A stretch of DNA of 60,730 nucleotides from contig DWWN01000041.1 in assembly GCA_019119685.1 (NCBI GenBank), positions 1-60,730 of the forward strand, in the 5' to 3' direction. This DNA is from Candidatus Faecalibacterium faecigallinarum (GTDB taxonomy: Bacteria; Bacillota; Clostridia; Oscillospirales; Ruminococcaceae). Below, piece after piece: positions 16,166-24,089 of this stretch. Position 1 is the stretch's first letter, and every line of letters begins with the position of its first letter. The position numbers and the translations under genes are program-made. The notes beneath the pieces were generated by a model that did no database searches, was not told the origin of the DNA, and saw only the letters and a program-made list of their open reading frames with translations.

Positions 16166-16292
16166 AAAAGAAGTAACCGCTCTATGCTCCCCAGCTGACG
16201 GTTACTTCTTGTAACTAGAGGGGGAACCACCGTTCAAATCGGCAGTACCCTTCTTCTATGTTTATTATATCCTATATCCTGCGGATTGTCAA
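16163..16292 (-). ncRNA. Antisense antitoxin RNA 1 with promoter
   Basis: On the minus strand a promoter TTGACA (16292-16287) and TATAAT (16269-16264), with a 17-nt spacer, should start an RNA near 16257. It runs toward the toxin gene and ends at the stem AAGAAGTAACCG/CGGTTACTTCTT, followed by six T overlapping the toxin stop region. The RNA would be about 95 nt and overlap the 3' end of the toxin mRNA, like RatA or RNAII of type I systems. Its 5' 40 nt resemble the 5' end of the toxin mRNA itself. Confidence 0.75.
16168..16212. terminator. Bidirectional terminator of toxin 1 and its antisense RNA
   Basis: AAGAAGTAACCG and CGGTTACTTCTT form a 12-bp stem around a 21-nt loop, with A6 before the stem. 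The T-run is clear for the minus-strand RNA and short for the plus strand. Confidence 0.8.
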
Positions 16293-16385
16293 TCAAAAGC
16301 CCTTGCCTCTTTCCTGAGATCATGGAAAAGACAGGGGCTTTTGCTCTATCTCGATTTTTGTTTTGCAGGTTTGGGCAGATACGTT

Positions 16386-17423
16386 TCAGTACATACGGAA
16401 CTGGATGACCGGCTCGACGGCCACCGGGTCAGCAAAAACGACTTCCGGGGCTTTGGGCACGTCTGGAATGACCGGGTCTGCCCGCACCACATCGGCCGGG
16501 TCTGGGGCCTCCGGCGCTTCGGGACTTTCCGGGGCGCTGGGTGCTTCCGGGGCGGCGCTTTCTTCCGCATCGGTCCCGTCCAGCCCGCTGTAGGCCGAGC
16601 CGCTGTGGCTCGAATCTTCGTCCAGCCAGACGTAGGTCTGTTCTGTCATTTGTTCAGTAGTCCAGTTCATCTGGACCTGATTTCGCAGGCTGATGCTCAT
16701 TCGGACTGTTTCTTTTGCGTCCTCCCACTCGAACTCAATTTGTTCGGGCATCGGCCCCCATTCGGCCGCCACTTGTTTCACAGCGTCGCGCAGCACGGCA
16801 CAGTCATTCGCAAAGTCGGCTGTCCGGTCATAAGGCCCATATAGTTCAATCGACAGCGACAAGAATACGCCGGGCTGGTTCAGCTCCGCAAGGGTCTCCG
16901 GTTGCACGCCATATCCTGTATCCATATATGTGTGCACTGTAAACAGTCGGATACCCGTATCTTCCAGCGCATCAAAAAGAGCTTGTTCATATTCATCTTT
17001 GAGCGTTTCGGTCTGGATGCGCCGTTCCGGGTCGACCTGCTCCCAGAACAGGGGCAGCAAGGTCAGGCAGAAGGCTCCGCCCATCAGCACCAGGCAGCCG
17101 AACACGGCCAGGAAATCGTATTTCCAGCGGCCGGGGTGGGAGGCGCACCACAGCACTTCCACGCCCAGGGCCACCAGGGCCAGGGGCGCGCCCACCTTGG
17201 CCACCAGCAGCCAGTCAAAGCCGGGCACAAAGTAGTACAGCAGGAAGCACGCGCCCACCGCCATCAGGCACAGGCCCAGGGTGATGCTGCCCACCCGGCG
17301 GACCGGCTGCTTTTCCTCTTTGGGCGGCCGGCCGGCGGGGGTTTTAGGGGGCGTCTGCGAGTTAGGCTGAGGGTTCGGGGCAGAGGCGGCCCCGGCGGTT
17401 TTCTCATTGTGCATCTCCGTCAT
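16386..17423 (-). CDS. Membrane protein with extracytoplasmic domain, sigma-factor operon
   Basis: A 345-residue protein of unknown function. A Pro/Gln-rich N-terminal cytoplasmic region (about 40 residues) precedes three hydrophobic helices (about residues 45-125). A folded-looking polar domain follows (about 130-265) and then a Glu/Ala/Pro-rich tail. The ATG at 17423 is chosen because AGGAGG lies just ahead; it overlaps the end of the preceding gene by 20 nt, so translation is coupled. It is the last gene of the ECF sigma operon and may be an output or sensor of that system. No family recognised. Confidence 0.72.
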   Translation of the reverse strand: MTEMHNEKTAGAASAPNPQPNSQTPPKTPAGRPPKEEKQPVRRVGSITLGLCLMAVGACFLLYYFVPGFDWLLVAKVGAPLALVALGVEVLWCASHPGRWKYDFLAVFGCLVLMGGAFCLTLLPLFWEQVDPERRIQTETLKDEYEQALFDALEDTGIRLFTVHTYMDTGYGVQPETLAELNQPGVFLSLSIELYGPYDRTADFANDCAVLRDAVKQVAAEWGPMPEQIEFEWEDAKETVRMSISLRNQVQMNWTTEQMTEQTYVWLDEDSSHSGSAYSGLDGTDAEESAAPEAPSAPESPEAPEAPDPADVVRADPVIPDVPKAPEVVFADPVAVEPVIQFRMY

Positions 17424-18036
17424 GGTTTTCGTCCTCCTTTTCGCTGTAGCCGCTGAACGCGTCCAGCTGGCCGGGCAGCTGCTCAAAGGGCTCGAAGGGG
17501 TCGCCGGCGGGGTCCTGCTTTTTCTGTTGGGGACCGCGCACCAGCCATGCGCCCAGGGCGATCAGGGCCAGGCAGATCAAAACGGTGGGCACCTCGTCCA
17601 TGATGTTGTAGATCACCCGGATGATCCAGTTGTTTTCGCTGTTCCAGTACAGCTCGCGCAGAAAACCCATGATGAGCTCGTCGTAGAGGGTGTACAGGCC
17701 CACCGCCACCAGCACCCAGCCGAACAGTTTGTGGCGGGTCTTGAGCAGGCGCTCCAGACTGACGTCATAGCCCAGATGGAACAGGTAGTCGTCCTCGGGG
17801 GCGGCGCCGGCCAAAAGCTGGCTGCGCAGGTTGAAGGTGTCGAAAAAGCTGTACATCCACACGACGCAGCAGACTGCAAAGGCGAAGCCCACCAGCGGGT
17901 AAAACAGCGAGCCCAGCGCAATGGCCGCCGCGCAGATCATCACCAGGGACAGCCCCCGCTTCATATACCCCTGGTACATTTCCCCTGCGCCCGGGATAAA
18001 GGCAAAGCAGAATGTAAGGATACCGTTCTTTTTCAT
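17404..18036 (-). CDS. Multi-pass membrane protein, sigma-factor operon
   Basis: A 210-residue protein. The first 60 residues hold the PGAGEMYQGYMKRGL turn between two helices, typical of TM2/DUF5683-like proteins. Two more hydrophobic stretches follow near residues 100-120 and 150-170, and the C-terminus is acidic. It starts 15 nt after the anti-sigma gene ends. Membrane proteins of this kind often accompany ECF sigma/anti-sigma pairs in Clostridia. The function is unknown. Confidence 0.75.
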   Translation of the reverse strand: MKKNGILTFCFAFIPGAGEMYQGYMKRGLSLVMICAAAIALGSLFYPLVGFAFAVCCVVWMYSFFDTFNLRSQLLAGAAPEDDYLFHLGYDVSLERLLKTRHKLFGWVLVAVGLYTLYDELIMGFLRELYWNSENNWIIRVIYNIMDEVPTVLICLALIALGAWLVRGPQQKKQDPAGDPFEPFEQLPGQLDAFSGYSEKEDENHDGDAQ

Positions 18037-18051
18037 GGCAACTCTCTCCCA

Positions 18052-18564
18052 TCAGTTGGTCGTACCGGCGTTGCCGGTCTTTGCGGCAAAGCCGCTCAAA
18101 AAGCCGCCGACGGCCTGCTGGACCTTTTCGGCCATCCCGGTCTTGTCGCCGGGACGGGGCGGCGTTATATAATTCGATTCGGGCACCGTGTCCGAGGCCG
18201 GCGGCGCGATCTGTTCCGGCACATACGCTTCCAGCGCGGAAGCGTTCCGGTCCAGAATCAGCTCCAGGCTGCCGCTGCGCCAGATGGTCAGCGCCAGCAC
18301 GGCCGCCACCGCCGCCACCGCCGCGCGGCCATAGAAATTGGCCATCAGGTGCACCCAGAGGGCGCGGCCCAGGGGGCGGCTGAGGTCCCGGGGCGGCGTT
18401 TCCAGCTTGTCGCCGGTGAGCAGGGCCGTGTAGCGGTCCAGACATTTGGTGCAGTAGCTCAGGTGTTCGGCTGCTTCCAGCCGGCCCAGTTCATCCAGCT
18501 GCCCGTCGATCAGGGCCTGCAGCCCTTCGTCGGTCAGGCAGCCATCCTCTCTAAACAGTTCCAT
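18052..18564 (-). CDS. Zinc-finger anti-sigma factor
   Basis: A 170-residue protein with an N-terminal zf-HC2 type anti-sigma domain: the HxxxCxxC motif is seen as HLSYCTKC (about residues 34-41). One membrane helix follows (about residues 82-100), then an outer tail rich in Pro and Ser. It should bind and hold the ECF sigma factor encoded just upstream until a signal arrives at the envelope. The ATG at 18564 is preferred because AAGGAGG precedes it. It overlaps the sigma gene by 14 nt, which keeps the two proteins in balance. Confidence 0.85.
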   Translation of the reverse strand: MELFREDGCLTDEGLQALIDGQLDELGRLEAAEHLSYCTKCLDRYTALLTGDKLETPPRDLSRPLGRALWVHLMANFYGRAAVAAVAAVLALTIWRSGSLELILDRNASALEAYVPEQIAPPASDTVPESNYITPPRPGDKTGMAEKVQQAVGGFLSGFAAKTGNAGTTN

Positions 18565-19090
18565 CCCCAGTCCTCCTTTCCTGTTCACGTTCCTGTTCGA
18601 TCTCGGCCCGCAGCATCTTTTTGGCCCGCCACAGCTGGGCGTTCAAGGTCTTTTCGGGGCGGCGGCAGAGGCGCGCGGCCTCCGCCGGGGTGTACCCTTC
18701 CAGCAGGCAGAGCCGGCAGGGGGTCTTGTAGGGCTCCCGCAGGCTTAAAATCTTCTGCCGCAGGGCCTCCTGCCCCAAGTCGGCCAGGGCCCGGGCCTCG
18801 GGCCCCTGGTCGGGCGGCGCGCCGGCCAAGGCCAGCACCTCGTCGCCGGGGGTGCTCATCTTGCGGGCCCACCCGCTGCGCAGGTGGTCTTTTGCCTTGT
18901 TGGCTGCAATGCGGGCCAGCCACTGCTTTTCGCAGCCGGCCGGGCACCGGTCCGCCGCCCGCCAGGCCGCCAGGAAGGCTTCCTGCGCCAGGTCCTGGGC
19001 GGTGTCGGCGTCCTGCACCAGCTGGTAGCAGACCGTATAGACAAGCCCCTGGTACTCCCGCACCATGGATGTAAACTCCTGTGTCGTCAT
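18551..19090 (-). CDS. ECF-type RNA polymerase sigma factor
   Basis: A 179-residue sigma-70 family protein. Region 2 (about residues 5-75) has the DLAQEAFLAAWRA core-binding helix. Region 4 (about 110-165) has the HTH GYTPAEAARLCRRPEKTLNAQLWRA. It begins an overlapping four-gene operon with its anti-sigma factor and two membrane proteins. No self-regulated ECF promoter is evident by eye upstream. It would direct RNA polymerase to a small envelope-related regulon. Confidence 0.88.
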   Translation of the reverse strand: MTTQEFTSMVREYQGLVYTVCYQLVQDADTAQDLAQEAFLAAWRAADRCPAGCEKQWLARIAANKAKDHLRSGWARKMSTPGDEVLALAGAPPDQGPEARALADLGQEALRQKILSLREPYKTPCRLCLLEGYTPAEAARLCRRPEKTLNAQLWRAKKMLRAEIEQEREQERRTGDGTV

Positions 19091-19202
19091 ACCACTTCAC
19101 CCGCACCCCCTTTCCCGTTTGTTGTGAACGGCCCGTTCTGTCTACTAATACGAAGCAGGGGCCGGATTTTCCGCAAGTTTTTGAAAAAATTTTCTGCACC
19201 GC

Positions 19203-19243
19203 AAAAAACGCCCCGAGAATGTACCTCAGAGCGTTTTTTTATG
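19203..19243 (-). terminator. Terminator of the ligase/carrier/condensation operon
   Basis: AACGC-CCC-GAG pairs with CTC-AGA-GCGTT across a 7-nt loop. On the minus strand it is followed by six T, 6 nt after the stop of the condensation-fold gene. Confidence 0.75.
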
Positions 19244-19248
19244 TATTC

Positions 19249-20487
19249 TTATTCCTGATAGGGCAGGGCGGGGCCCATCTGCGCGGTGGAGAGTACCTTG
19301 ACCCCCTCCCGCTCGCAGACGGCGCGGATGGCCTCGGTCAGGCCGGCGCGGCCCAGCTTGTCCTGAATGCAGAGGATCAGCTGGCCGTGGAGGCTGGCCA
19401 CCTCGTACCCCACCGAAGCGCCGTCGGGCGGCACCCAGACCTCAAAGTCCCGGATGTAGTCCAGCAGGGCGGCCGGGTAGCGGCGGTCGGGGTCCAGCGG
19501 GTCGCCCAGATAGCTGATCCAGAAGTCCGCCGGGAAGTTGCCCATGGCCTCCCCCATGCTGAACACCCGCCGCTTGATCTTGAGGGGGGCTTTCAGGGCG
19601 TCCACCCGGACCACCCAGTTCATCATCTTGGCCATCTGGCCCAGCTGGGTGGAAGGCACCAGGCTGGCCTTCAAATCGGCGTCGATGGCCGGGACGATGT
19701 CCGCCAGGCGGACCTTTGGCCCAGCGTCCACCCCGTAGCGGAAGGAGGCGACGCAGTTGTAAAAGGCGTCGGGCACCTTGAGGGTGCGGCGGGTGTCGGT
19801 GGAATAGCAGTACTCCACCCGCTCGCGGCCCACCAGCGGCTGCATGGCCAGGCTGAGCAGCCCCAGCAGGGCGCTGACCGGCTTGACCCCGCAGGCCAGG
19901 GCTGCGTCCACCAGGCTCTGTTTGTCCAGACGGACCATCGAGCGGCAGAGCTGCCCGGCCTCAGGCTGGACCGGCTCGATCTCGGGCAGGCGCTCCTGCC
20001 CGGCGGTGGGGTCCAGGGCCACCAGCGCGTCCATGTCGTAGGCCAGGGCCGACGGCAGGGGCGGGCAGTCAAAGCCCGCGCCATACCGGCGGTTGCAGTA
20101 TTCCATCAGGATGCGGGTCAAAAAGCGGGAGACCCCGTGCCCGTCCGCCAAAAAGTGGAACCAGTCGAAATAGACGGTGTCCCCCTCGCAGGAGACATTG
20201 AACAGATACCCCCCTGTCTCCTCGGGCATGGCCTTGAGCTGGCTGCCCAGGCTGACGGTGAAGGGCTGGTCGTTCTCCACGAGGTATACATCCCGTTTTT
20301 CCCGCACCAGTTTCATCTTAAAGTAATCGGCGGCGTCCAGAGCGGCGTCCACCGCCTGCTGCAGCAGGGCGGGGTCCACCGGGTCTTTCAGGGCATACTG
20401 GTACCGGCAGTAGATATTTTTCTCCCGGTAAAAGTACATGGCACCCTGCGGGAGAAATTCGCTGTAGCGGGTCAGTGTCTCGGTCAT
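19249..20487 (-). CDS. Condensation-fold acyltransferase (NRPS C-domain/PapA-like)
   Basis: A 412-residue stand-alone protein that looks like the chloramphenicol-acetyltransferase-like fold shared by NRPS condensation domains, PapA5 and alcohol acetyltransferases. The active-site motif reads FHFLADG (His111, Asp115, Gly116), keeping the catalytic His and Asp-Gly of HHxxxDG but with Phe for the first His. It starts three nucleotides after the carrier-protein gene and should take the acyl or aminoacyl group from that carrier and pass it to an amine or alcohol. The acceptor is unknown. With the ligase and carrier it makes a minimal three-protein assembly system. Confidence 0.78.
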   Translation of the reverse strand: MTETLTRYSEFLPQGAMYFYREKNIYCRYQYALKDPVDPALLQQAVDAALDAADYFKMKLVREKRDVYLVENDQPFTVSLGSQLKAMPEETGGYLFNVSCEGDTVYFDWFHFLADGHGVSRFLTRILMEYCNRRYGAGFDCPPLPSALAYDMDALVALDPTAGQERLPEIEPVQPEAGQLCRSMVRLDKQSLVDAALACGVKPVSALLGLLSLAMQPLVGRERVEYCYSTDTRRTLKVPDAFYNCVASFRYGVDAGPKVRLADIVPAIDADLKASLVPSTQLGQMAKMMNWVVRVDALKAPLKIKRRVFSMGEAMGNFPADFWISYLGDPLDPDRRYPAALLDYIRDFEVWVPPDGASVGYEVASLHGQLILCIQDKLGRAGLTEAIRAVCEREGVKVLSTAQMGPALPYQE

Positions 20488-20490
20488 AGA

Positions 20491-20733
20491 TCAGCCCACC
20501 CGCGCGCTCAGGTAGTCGGCCAGGTCGCTGATGGTGACAAAGCTGCGCAGCTCCTTTTCGGGGATGCGGATGCCAAAGGTCTCCTCCAGGTCGGCCACGA
20601 TGGTCAAAATCTCCATCGAGGAGAGGTCCAGATCGTCCATCAGGACGCTGTCTTCCGTCACTTCGTCGGGGCTGATCTCCGCGACATCCTCCAGGATGCC
20701 CACGATCTGTGCAATGATCTCGGTACGGCTCAT
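20491..20733 (-). CDS. Acyl/peptidyl carrier protein
   Basis: An 80-residue acidic helical protein of the ACP/PCP family. The phosphopantetheine site is in DLDLSSMEI, with Ser39 in the place of the usual DSL serine. It would be charged by the upstream adenylating ligase and unloaded by the downstream condensation-fold enzyme. The holo form requires a phosphopantetheinyl transferase; acpS is at 55567 in the same window. It is distinct from a fatty-acid ACP in having the less common SSM site and in its gene context. Confidence 0.9.
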   Translation of the reverse strand: MSRTEIIAQIVGILEDVAEISPDEVTEDSVLMDDLDLSSMEILTIVADLEETFGIRIPEKELRSFVTISDLADYLSARVG

Positions 20734-20817
20734 AGTAAATGCTTCCTTTCGGTAATATTCGATGTTTTCTATACAAGGCGGCCCTTATAGTATCCCAAGG
20801 GGCCGCGCCCATATGCG

Positions 20818-22287
20818 TTATTTGCGCTGCAGTTTGCCCACGGCGGTGCGGGGCAGCGGCCCTTCCGACAGGTGGACCGCCGCGATCCGCTTGTACAGGG
20901 GCAGGGTGCGGTTCAGCTCGGTGACATACGCCTGCACCGCCGCCTGCTTTTCCTCCGCGCTGCCGCCCTCGCCGCACCAGACCAGCGCGCCGATCTTGTC
21001 GTTCTCCTCCCGGACCAGGCTCTCGGTGACTTCCGGGCACTGGTTCAGCTTGGCTTCCAGCTCCTCGGGGCTGACGTTCTCGCCGCTGCCCAGGATGATG
21101 ACGTTCTTTTTGCGGCCGGTGAGGAAGATGTACCCCCGTTCGTCGATGCGGGCCAGGTCTCCGGTGTGGAGCCAGCCCTCGGCGTCCAGCACCTCGGCGG
21201 TGCCCTCAGGGTCCTTGTAATAGCCCATCATCACCGAGTCGCCCCGGATGCACAGCTCGCCGTTGTCCAATTTATATTCCCGCTTGGGGTCCCGCAGGCC
21301 TACCGAGTGGATATCAGCCAGGTCCTGGGAGTTGTTCCAGGCGCCGTCGCCCACCGTTTCGGTCAGGCCGTACATCTGGCAGATGAAAAAGCCCGCCTTG
21401 ATCAGATCGGACATGGTCTCGGCGTCCATCGAGGCCGCGCCGCAGGTCAGCGCTTTCAGGCTGCCCAGACGGTCCCGACGGCCGCGCACCACATCCCGGT
21501 GGATGGTCTGCAGCAGCACCGGCACCACCGCCATGACTTCGCTGTCCATGGCGGCCAGGTCGCGGTAGAAATATTTCAGGTCGTTGCACAGGTTGATGGT
21601 GTTGCCCATGATGGCCCAGGAGATGGAGCTGGTCAGGGCCGCCACATGGAACATGGGCAGCACCGAGAAGGAGCGGAACTTGCTGGTGTCCCAGCCGGTC
21701 TGCTTCTTGATGTCCTCAAAGGGCAGGCAGTAGAAGTCCATCGGGGCAAAGAGGTTGCGGTGGTTGATCATGACGCCCTTGCTGCGGCCGGTGGTGCCCG
21801 ACGTGAACAGGATCACCGACAGCGCGTCCCGGTCGGCGCACTCGGCGCAGGCATCGCTCCACTGGGAGGTCTTGTACCCGTCCACCGGCAGCAGCTTGTC
21901 CCCGTAGGCGGCGGTCAGGGCCGGCTCGCGTGCGGCGAACTCGCCGTCGTGCAGGATATAGACCGGCTCCACCAGGTCCAGCTCATACTGGATCTCGTCC
22001 CAGTTCTTCTGCAGGTTGAGGGGCACCAGCACCGCGCCGGTCAAAAGGACCGAGAACATATTGATCAGAAAATCGTAGCTGTTGCGGGCCAGCAGGCAGA
22101 CCTTCTTGCCCCGGATGTCCGGGTCGCGGTGGAGCAGCAGCCCCGCGGCGCGGCGGATGTCCTGGGCGTACTGCCCGTACCGGATGCTGACCACGCCCTG
22201 CCGGGCCTCGTCATAATACTGGATGGCGGTCTTGTCGGCGTAGTTTGCCTCCATGTTGTTGACCAGCTGATAGACTGTAGAGATCAT
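20818..22287 (-). CDS. AMP-forming acyl/aminoacyl ligase (ANL superfamily)
   Basis: A 489-residue adenylate-forming enzyme. The phosphate loop is FTSGTTGRSKG (residues 161-171), YGLTE is the A5 motif, HTGDLARIDE the A7 motif, and the C-terminal catalytic lysine is K485 in the last residues. It activates a carboxylic acid as an acyl-AMP and should load the carrier protein encoded 84 nt downstream. The substrate pocket is not readable by eye; both fatty acid and amino acid are possible. It leads the operon behind a good promoter (22340-22368). The gap to the carrier gene contains a stem (GCGGCCCCTT/AAGGGCCGCC) that may adjust expression. Confidence 0.88.
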   Translation of the reverse strand: MISTVYQLVNNMEANYADKTAIQYYDEARQGVVSIRYGQYAQDIRRAAGLLLHRDPDIRGKKVCLLARNSYDFLINMFSVLLTGAVLVPLNLQKNWDEIQYELDLVEPVYILHDGEFAAREPALTAAYGDKLLPVDGYKTSQWSDACAECADRDALSVILFTSGTTGRSKGVMINHRNLFAPMDFYCLPFEDIKKQTGWDTSKFRSFSVLPMFHVAALTSSISWAIMGNTINLCNDLKYFYRDLAAMDSEVMAVVPVLLQTIHRDVVRGRRDRLGSLKALTCGAASMDAETMSDLIKAGFFICQMYGLTETVGDGAWNNSQDLADIHSVGLRDPKREYKLDNGELCIRGDSVMMGYYKDPEGTAEVLDAEGWLHTGDLARIDERGYIFLTGRKKNVIILGSGENVSPEELEAKLNQCPEVTESLVREENDKIGALVWCGEGGSAEEKQAAVQAYVTELNRTLPLYKRIAAVHLSEGPLPRTAVGKLQRK

Positions 22288-22339
22288 CGTTCATCCTCCC
22301 ATCTTGCGGCGCATGATACGCCCCGGTTTTATCGTATTC

Positions 22340-22368
22340 ATTATATAGGAACACAGATGCCTTTGCAA
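22340..22368 (-). promoter_or_regulatory. Promoter of the ligase/carrier/condensation operon
   Basis: Minus-strand TTGCAA and TATAAT boxes with a 17-nt spacer, about 50 nt before the ligase start codon. Confidence 0.7.
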
Positions 22369-22649
22369 CCAAAAAGCCGCCGCCGGGCCGCGGCGCGGCA
22401 ACCTGTATTACAGGTCATATCAACAGGATACCACGCGCCCGCCCGGCTGTCAATGCCCGGGGCGGGATTTTTGCGGCGCACACTCCCCCCTGTTTTTGCA
22501 TACGATGCACCAGCACAGCAAAACAGGGCCCCATCCGCCCGGAACGGCGTCCGTTTTGATGCAAATGTTCCCAAATGCTTGGACAGGACGGGATTTATGC
22601 TAAACTAAATTTCGTCAGGCCCCCGGCCGGCGCAAAATGCCGATTCAAA

Positions 22650-22678
22650 TTGACAGCCGGGTGAAAAAGCATTATACT
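22650..22678 (+). promoter_or_regulatory. Promoter of the membrane acyltransferase gene
   Basis: TTGACA (22650-22655) and TATACT (22673-22678) with a 17-nt spacer, a near-consensus sigma-A promoter giving a leader of about 110 nt. Confidence 0.8.
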
Positions 22679-22794
22679 AGATTTGAACAAATCTTTGTGC
22701 AAACCAAAGGCACGATGTGTATAACCTGCCAATCCTTCCTTTTTCGCCGGGCCTGCTGGAAGGAATTTTTGATTTCTGCGAGGAGGACCCTTCG

Positions 22795-23925
22795 ATGAAA
22801 GGAACCAAAGCGCGCACGGTCAACACTCTTGGAATGTTCGACCTGTTCAAGGGCATAGGCATGGCCACCGTCATCTTTGTGCATACGGCCGAATCCTATT
22901 CCATCGATCTGGGCGGCGGCCTGTCCGTCACAAGTTTTCTTCTGTTCATCTACCGGGAGGCGCTGATGTCCGCCTTCTACATAGCCAGCGGGTACGGTTT
23001 CCGCAAGCGGTCAGTGGGCAAATGCGTCCAGCAGCAGCTGCGGGGCATCCTGCCGCCCTTCCTGTACACGGCGCTGGCTACGGCGGGGCTGCATCTGTTT
23101 TTGCACCACCACTTCTTCGGCTCGTGGGAGGTGGCCGTCGCCGAAAGCGAGAAGGTCCTGGCGGGCTTTCTGCTGGGGCTGCCCCACACCTCCGATTATT
23201 TCGGGATGAACATCTTCTCCTGCGGGCCCATGTGGTACCTGCTGACCATGGCCGTAGGCTGGATCATCCTGGACATCCTGTTCAACGCCTTTCCCGAGCG
23301 GTACATACCCTGCGCGGTGGCCGTCACAGCCATCCTGGGCTGGGGCACCTGCCTTGTGTGGGAGCTGCCCTTCTGCCTGTCCCAGGGCATGACGGTGGTG
23401 CCCTACCTCTATCTGGGCCACATCATGAAAAAGCGCCGCTGGCTGGAGCAGCCCCGGCTGCCTTGGCTGTTCCCGGCGGCGGCGGTCTGCATGGCGGTGT
23501 CGGCGATGGGGTCCATCCTGTCCGGCGCCACCGACAACATGTCCATGGGCGAGTGGACCCTGGGCCCCGTGGGCATCTTCGTCAACGGCGTCATTGGCCT
23601 GTGGATCATCACCCTCTTTGTCCGGCTGGGCAGCCGCTGTGAAAACGCCCTGACCCACTTCCTGGACGGGGTGGGCCGCCGGTCCCTCCACATTTTCTGC
23701 CTCCACACCATAGAGTTGATCGCGGTGCCCTGGTATCTGTTTGCGGCCCAGTTTGCGGCAAACCCCATCGTGGGGCTGCTGGCCCAGTATCTGCTGCGGT
23801 GCACGCTCATCGCGGCCGGGTGCCTGCTGCTGGAACTGCGCAAACGGGTCGCCTCGCCCCGCACCCGGAAAGCCCGGCTGGCGCGCCGGCAGGAGCGGGT
23901 GCAGCGGTACGTCGCCCGCCACTGA
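22795..23925 (+). CDS. Membrane acyltransferase (acyltransferase-3 type)
   Basis: A 376-residue integral membrane protein with about ten helices and the opening layout of acyltransferase-3/OafA-like proteins: FDLFKGIGMATVIFVHTAES near residue 20 with its helix-1 histidine, and a glycine-rich GYGFRKRS loop after helix 3. Such proteins move acyl groups onto sugars or lipids across the membrane. The start at 22795 follows GAGGAGGA. It faces the ligase/carrier operon from its own strong promoter, so it may be a partner, but shared regulation is not proven. The C-terminal 30 residues are Arg-rich and cytoplasmic. Confidence 0.75.
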   Translation: MKGTKARTVNTLGMFDLFKGIGMATVIFVHTAESYSIDLGGGLSVTSFLLFIYREALMSAFYIASGYGFRKRSVGKCVQQQLRGILPPFLYTALATAGLHLFLHHHFFGSWEVAVAESEKVLAGFLLGLPHTSDYFGMNIFSCGPMWYLLTMAVGWIILDILFNAFPERYIPCAVAVTAILGWGTCLVWELPFCLSQGMTVVPYLYLGHIMKKRRWLEQPRLPWLFPAAAVCMAVSAMGSILSGATDNMSMGEWTLGPVGIFVNGVIGLWIITLFVRLGSRCENALTHFLDGVGRRSLHIFCLHTIELIAVPWYLFAAQFAANPIVGLLAQYLLRCTLIAAGCLLLELRKRVASPRTRKARLARRQERVQRYVARH

Positions 23926-24089
23926 AAACACATCCATCTTCTTCTGCGGCAGGGTCCGCCCCGCCGCAGAAATTTTTGTTCCTCTGCGGCTTCCAGAATC
24001 TTCCAAAAGATCCGGTTCTCAATTTCTGACGGCAAAACGGATTCCCGGGCCCCGCGCCCGGGCAGACTAAGGATATGAGGTGAAGAATC

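Larger units (their letters stand above)
22288..22794. other. Divergent intergenic region between ligase operon and membrane acyltransferase
   Basis: This 507-nt region holds no gene. It has a minus-strand promoter (22340-22368) for the ligase operon and a plus-strand promoter (22650-22678) for the acyltransferase. About 280 nt of mixed sequence lie between them, with a further weak promoter-like stretch near 22582-22608. Otherwise I see nothing in it. Confidence 0.55.
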
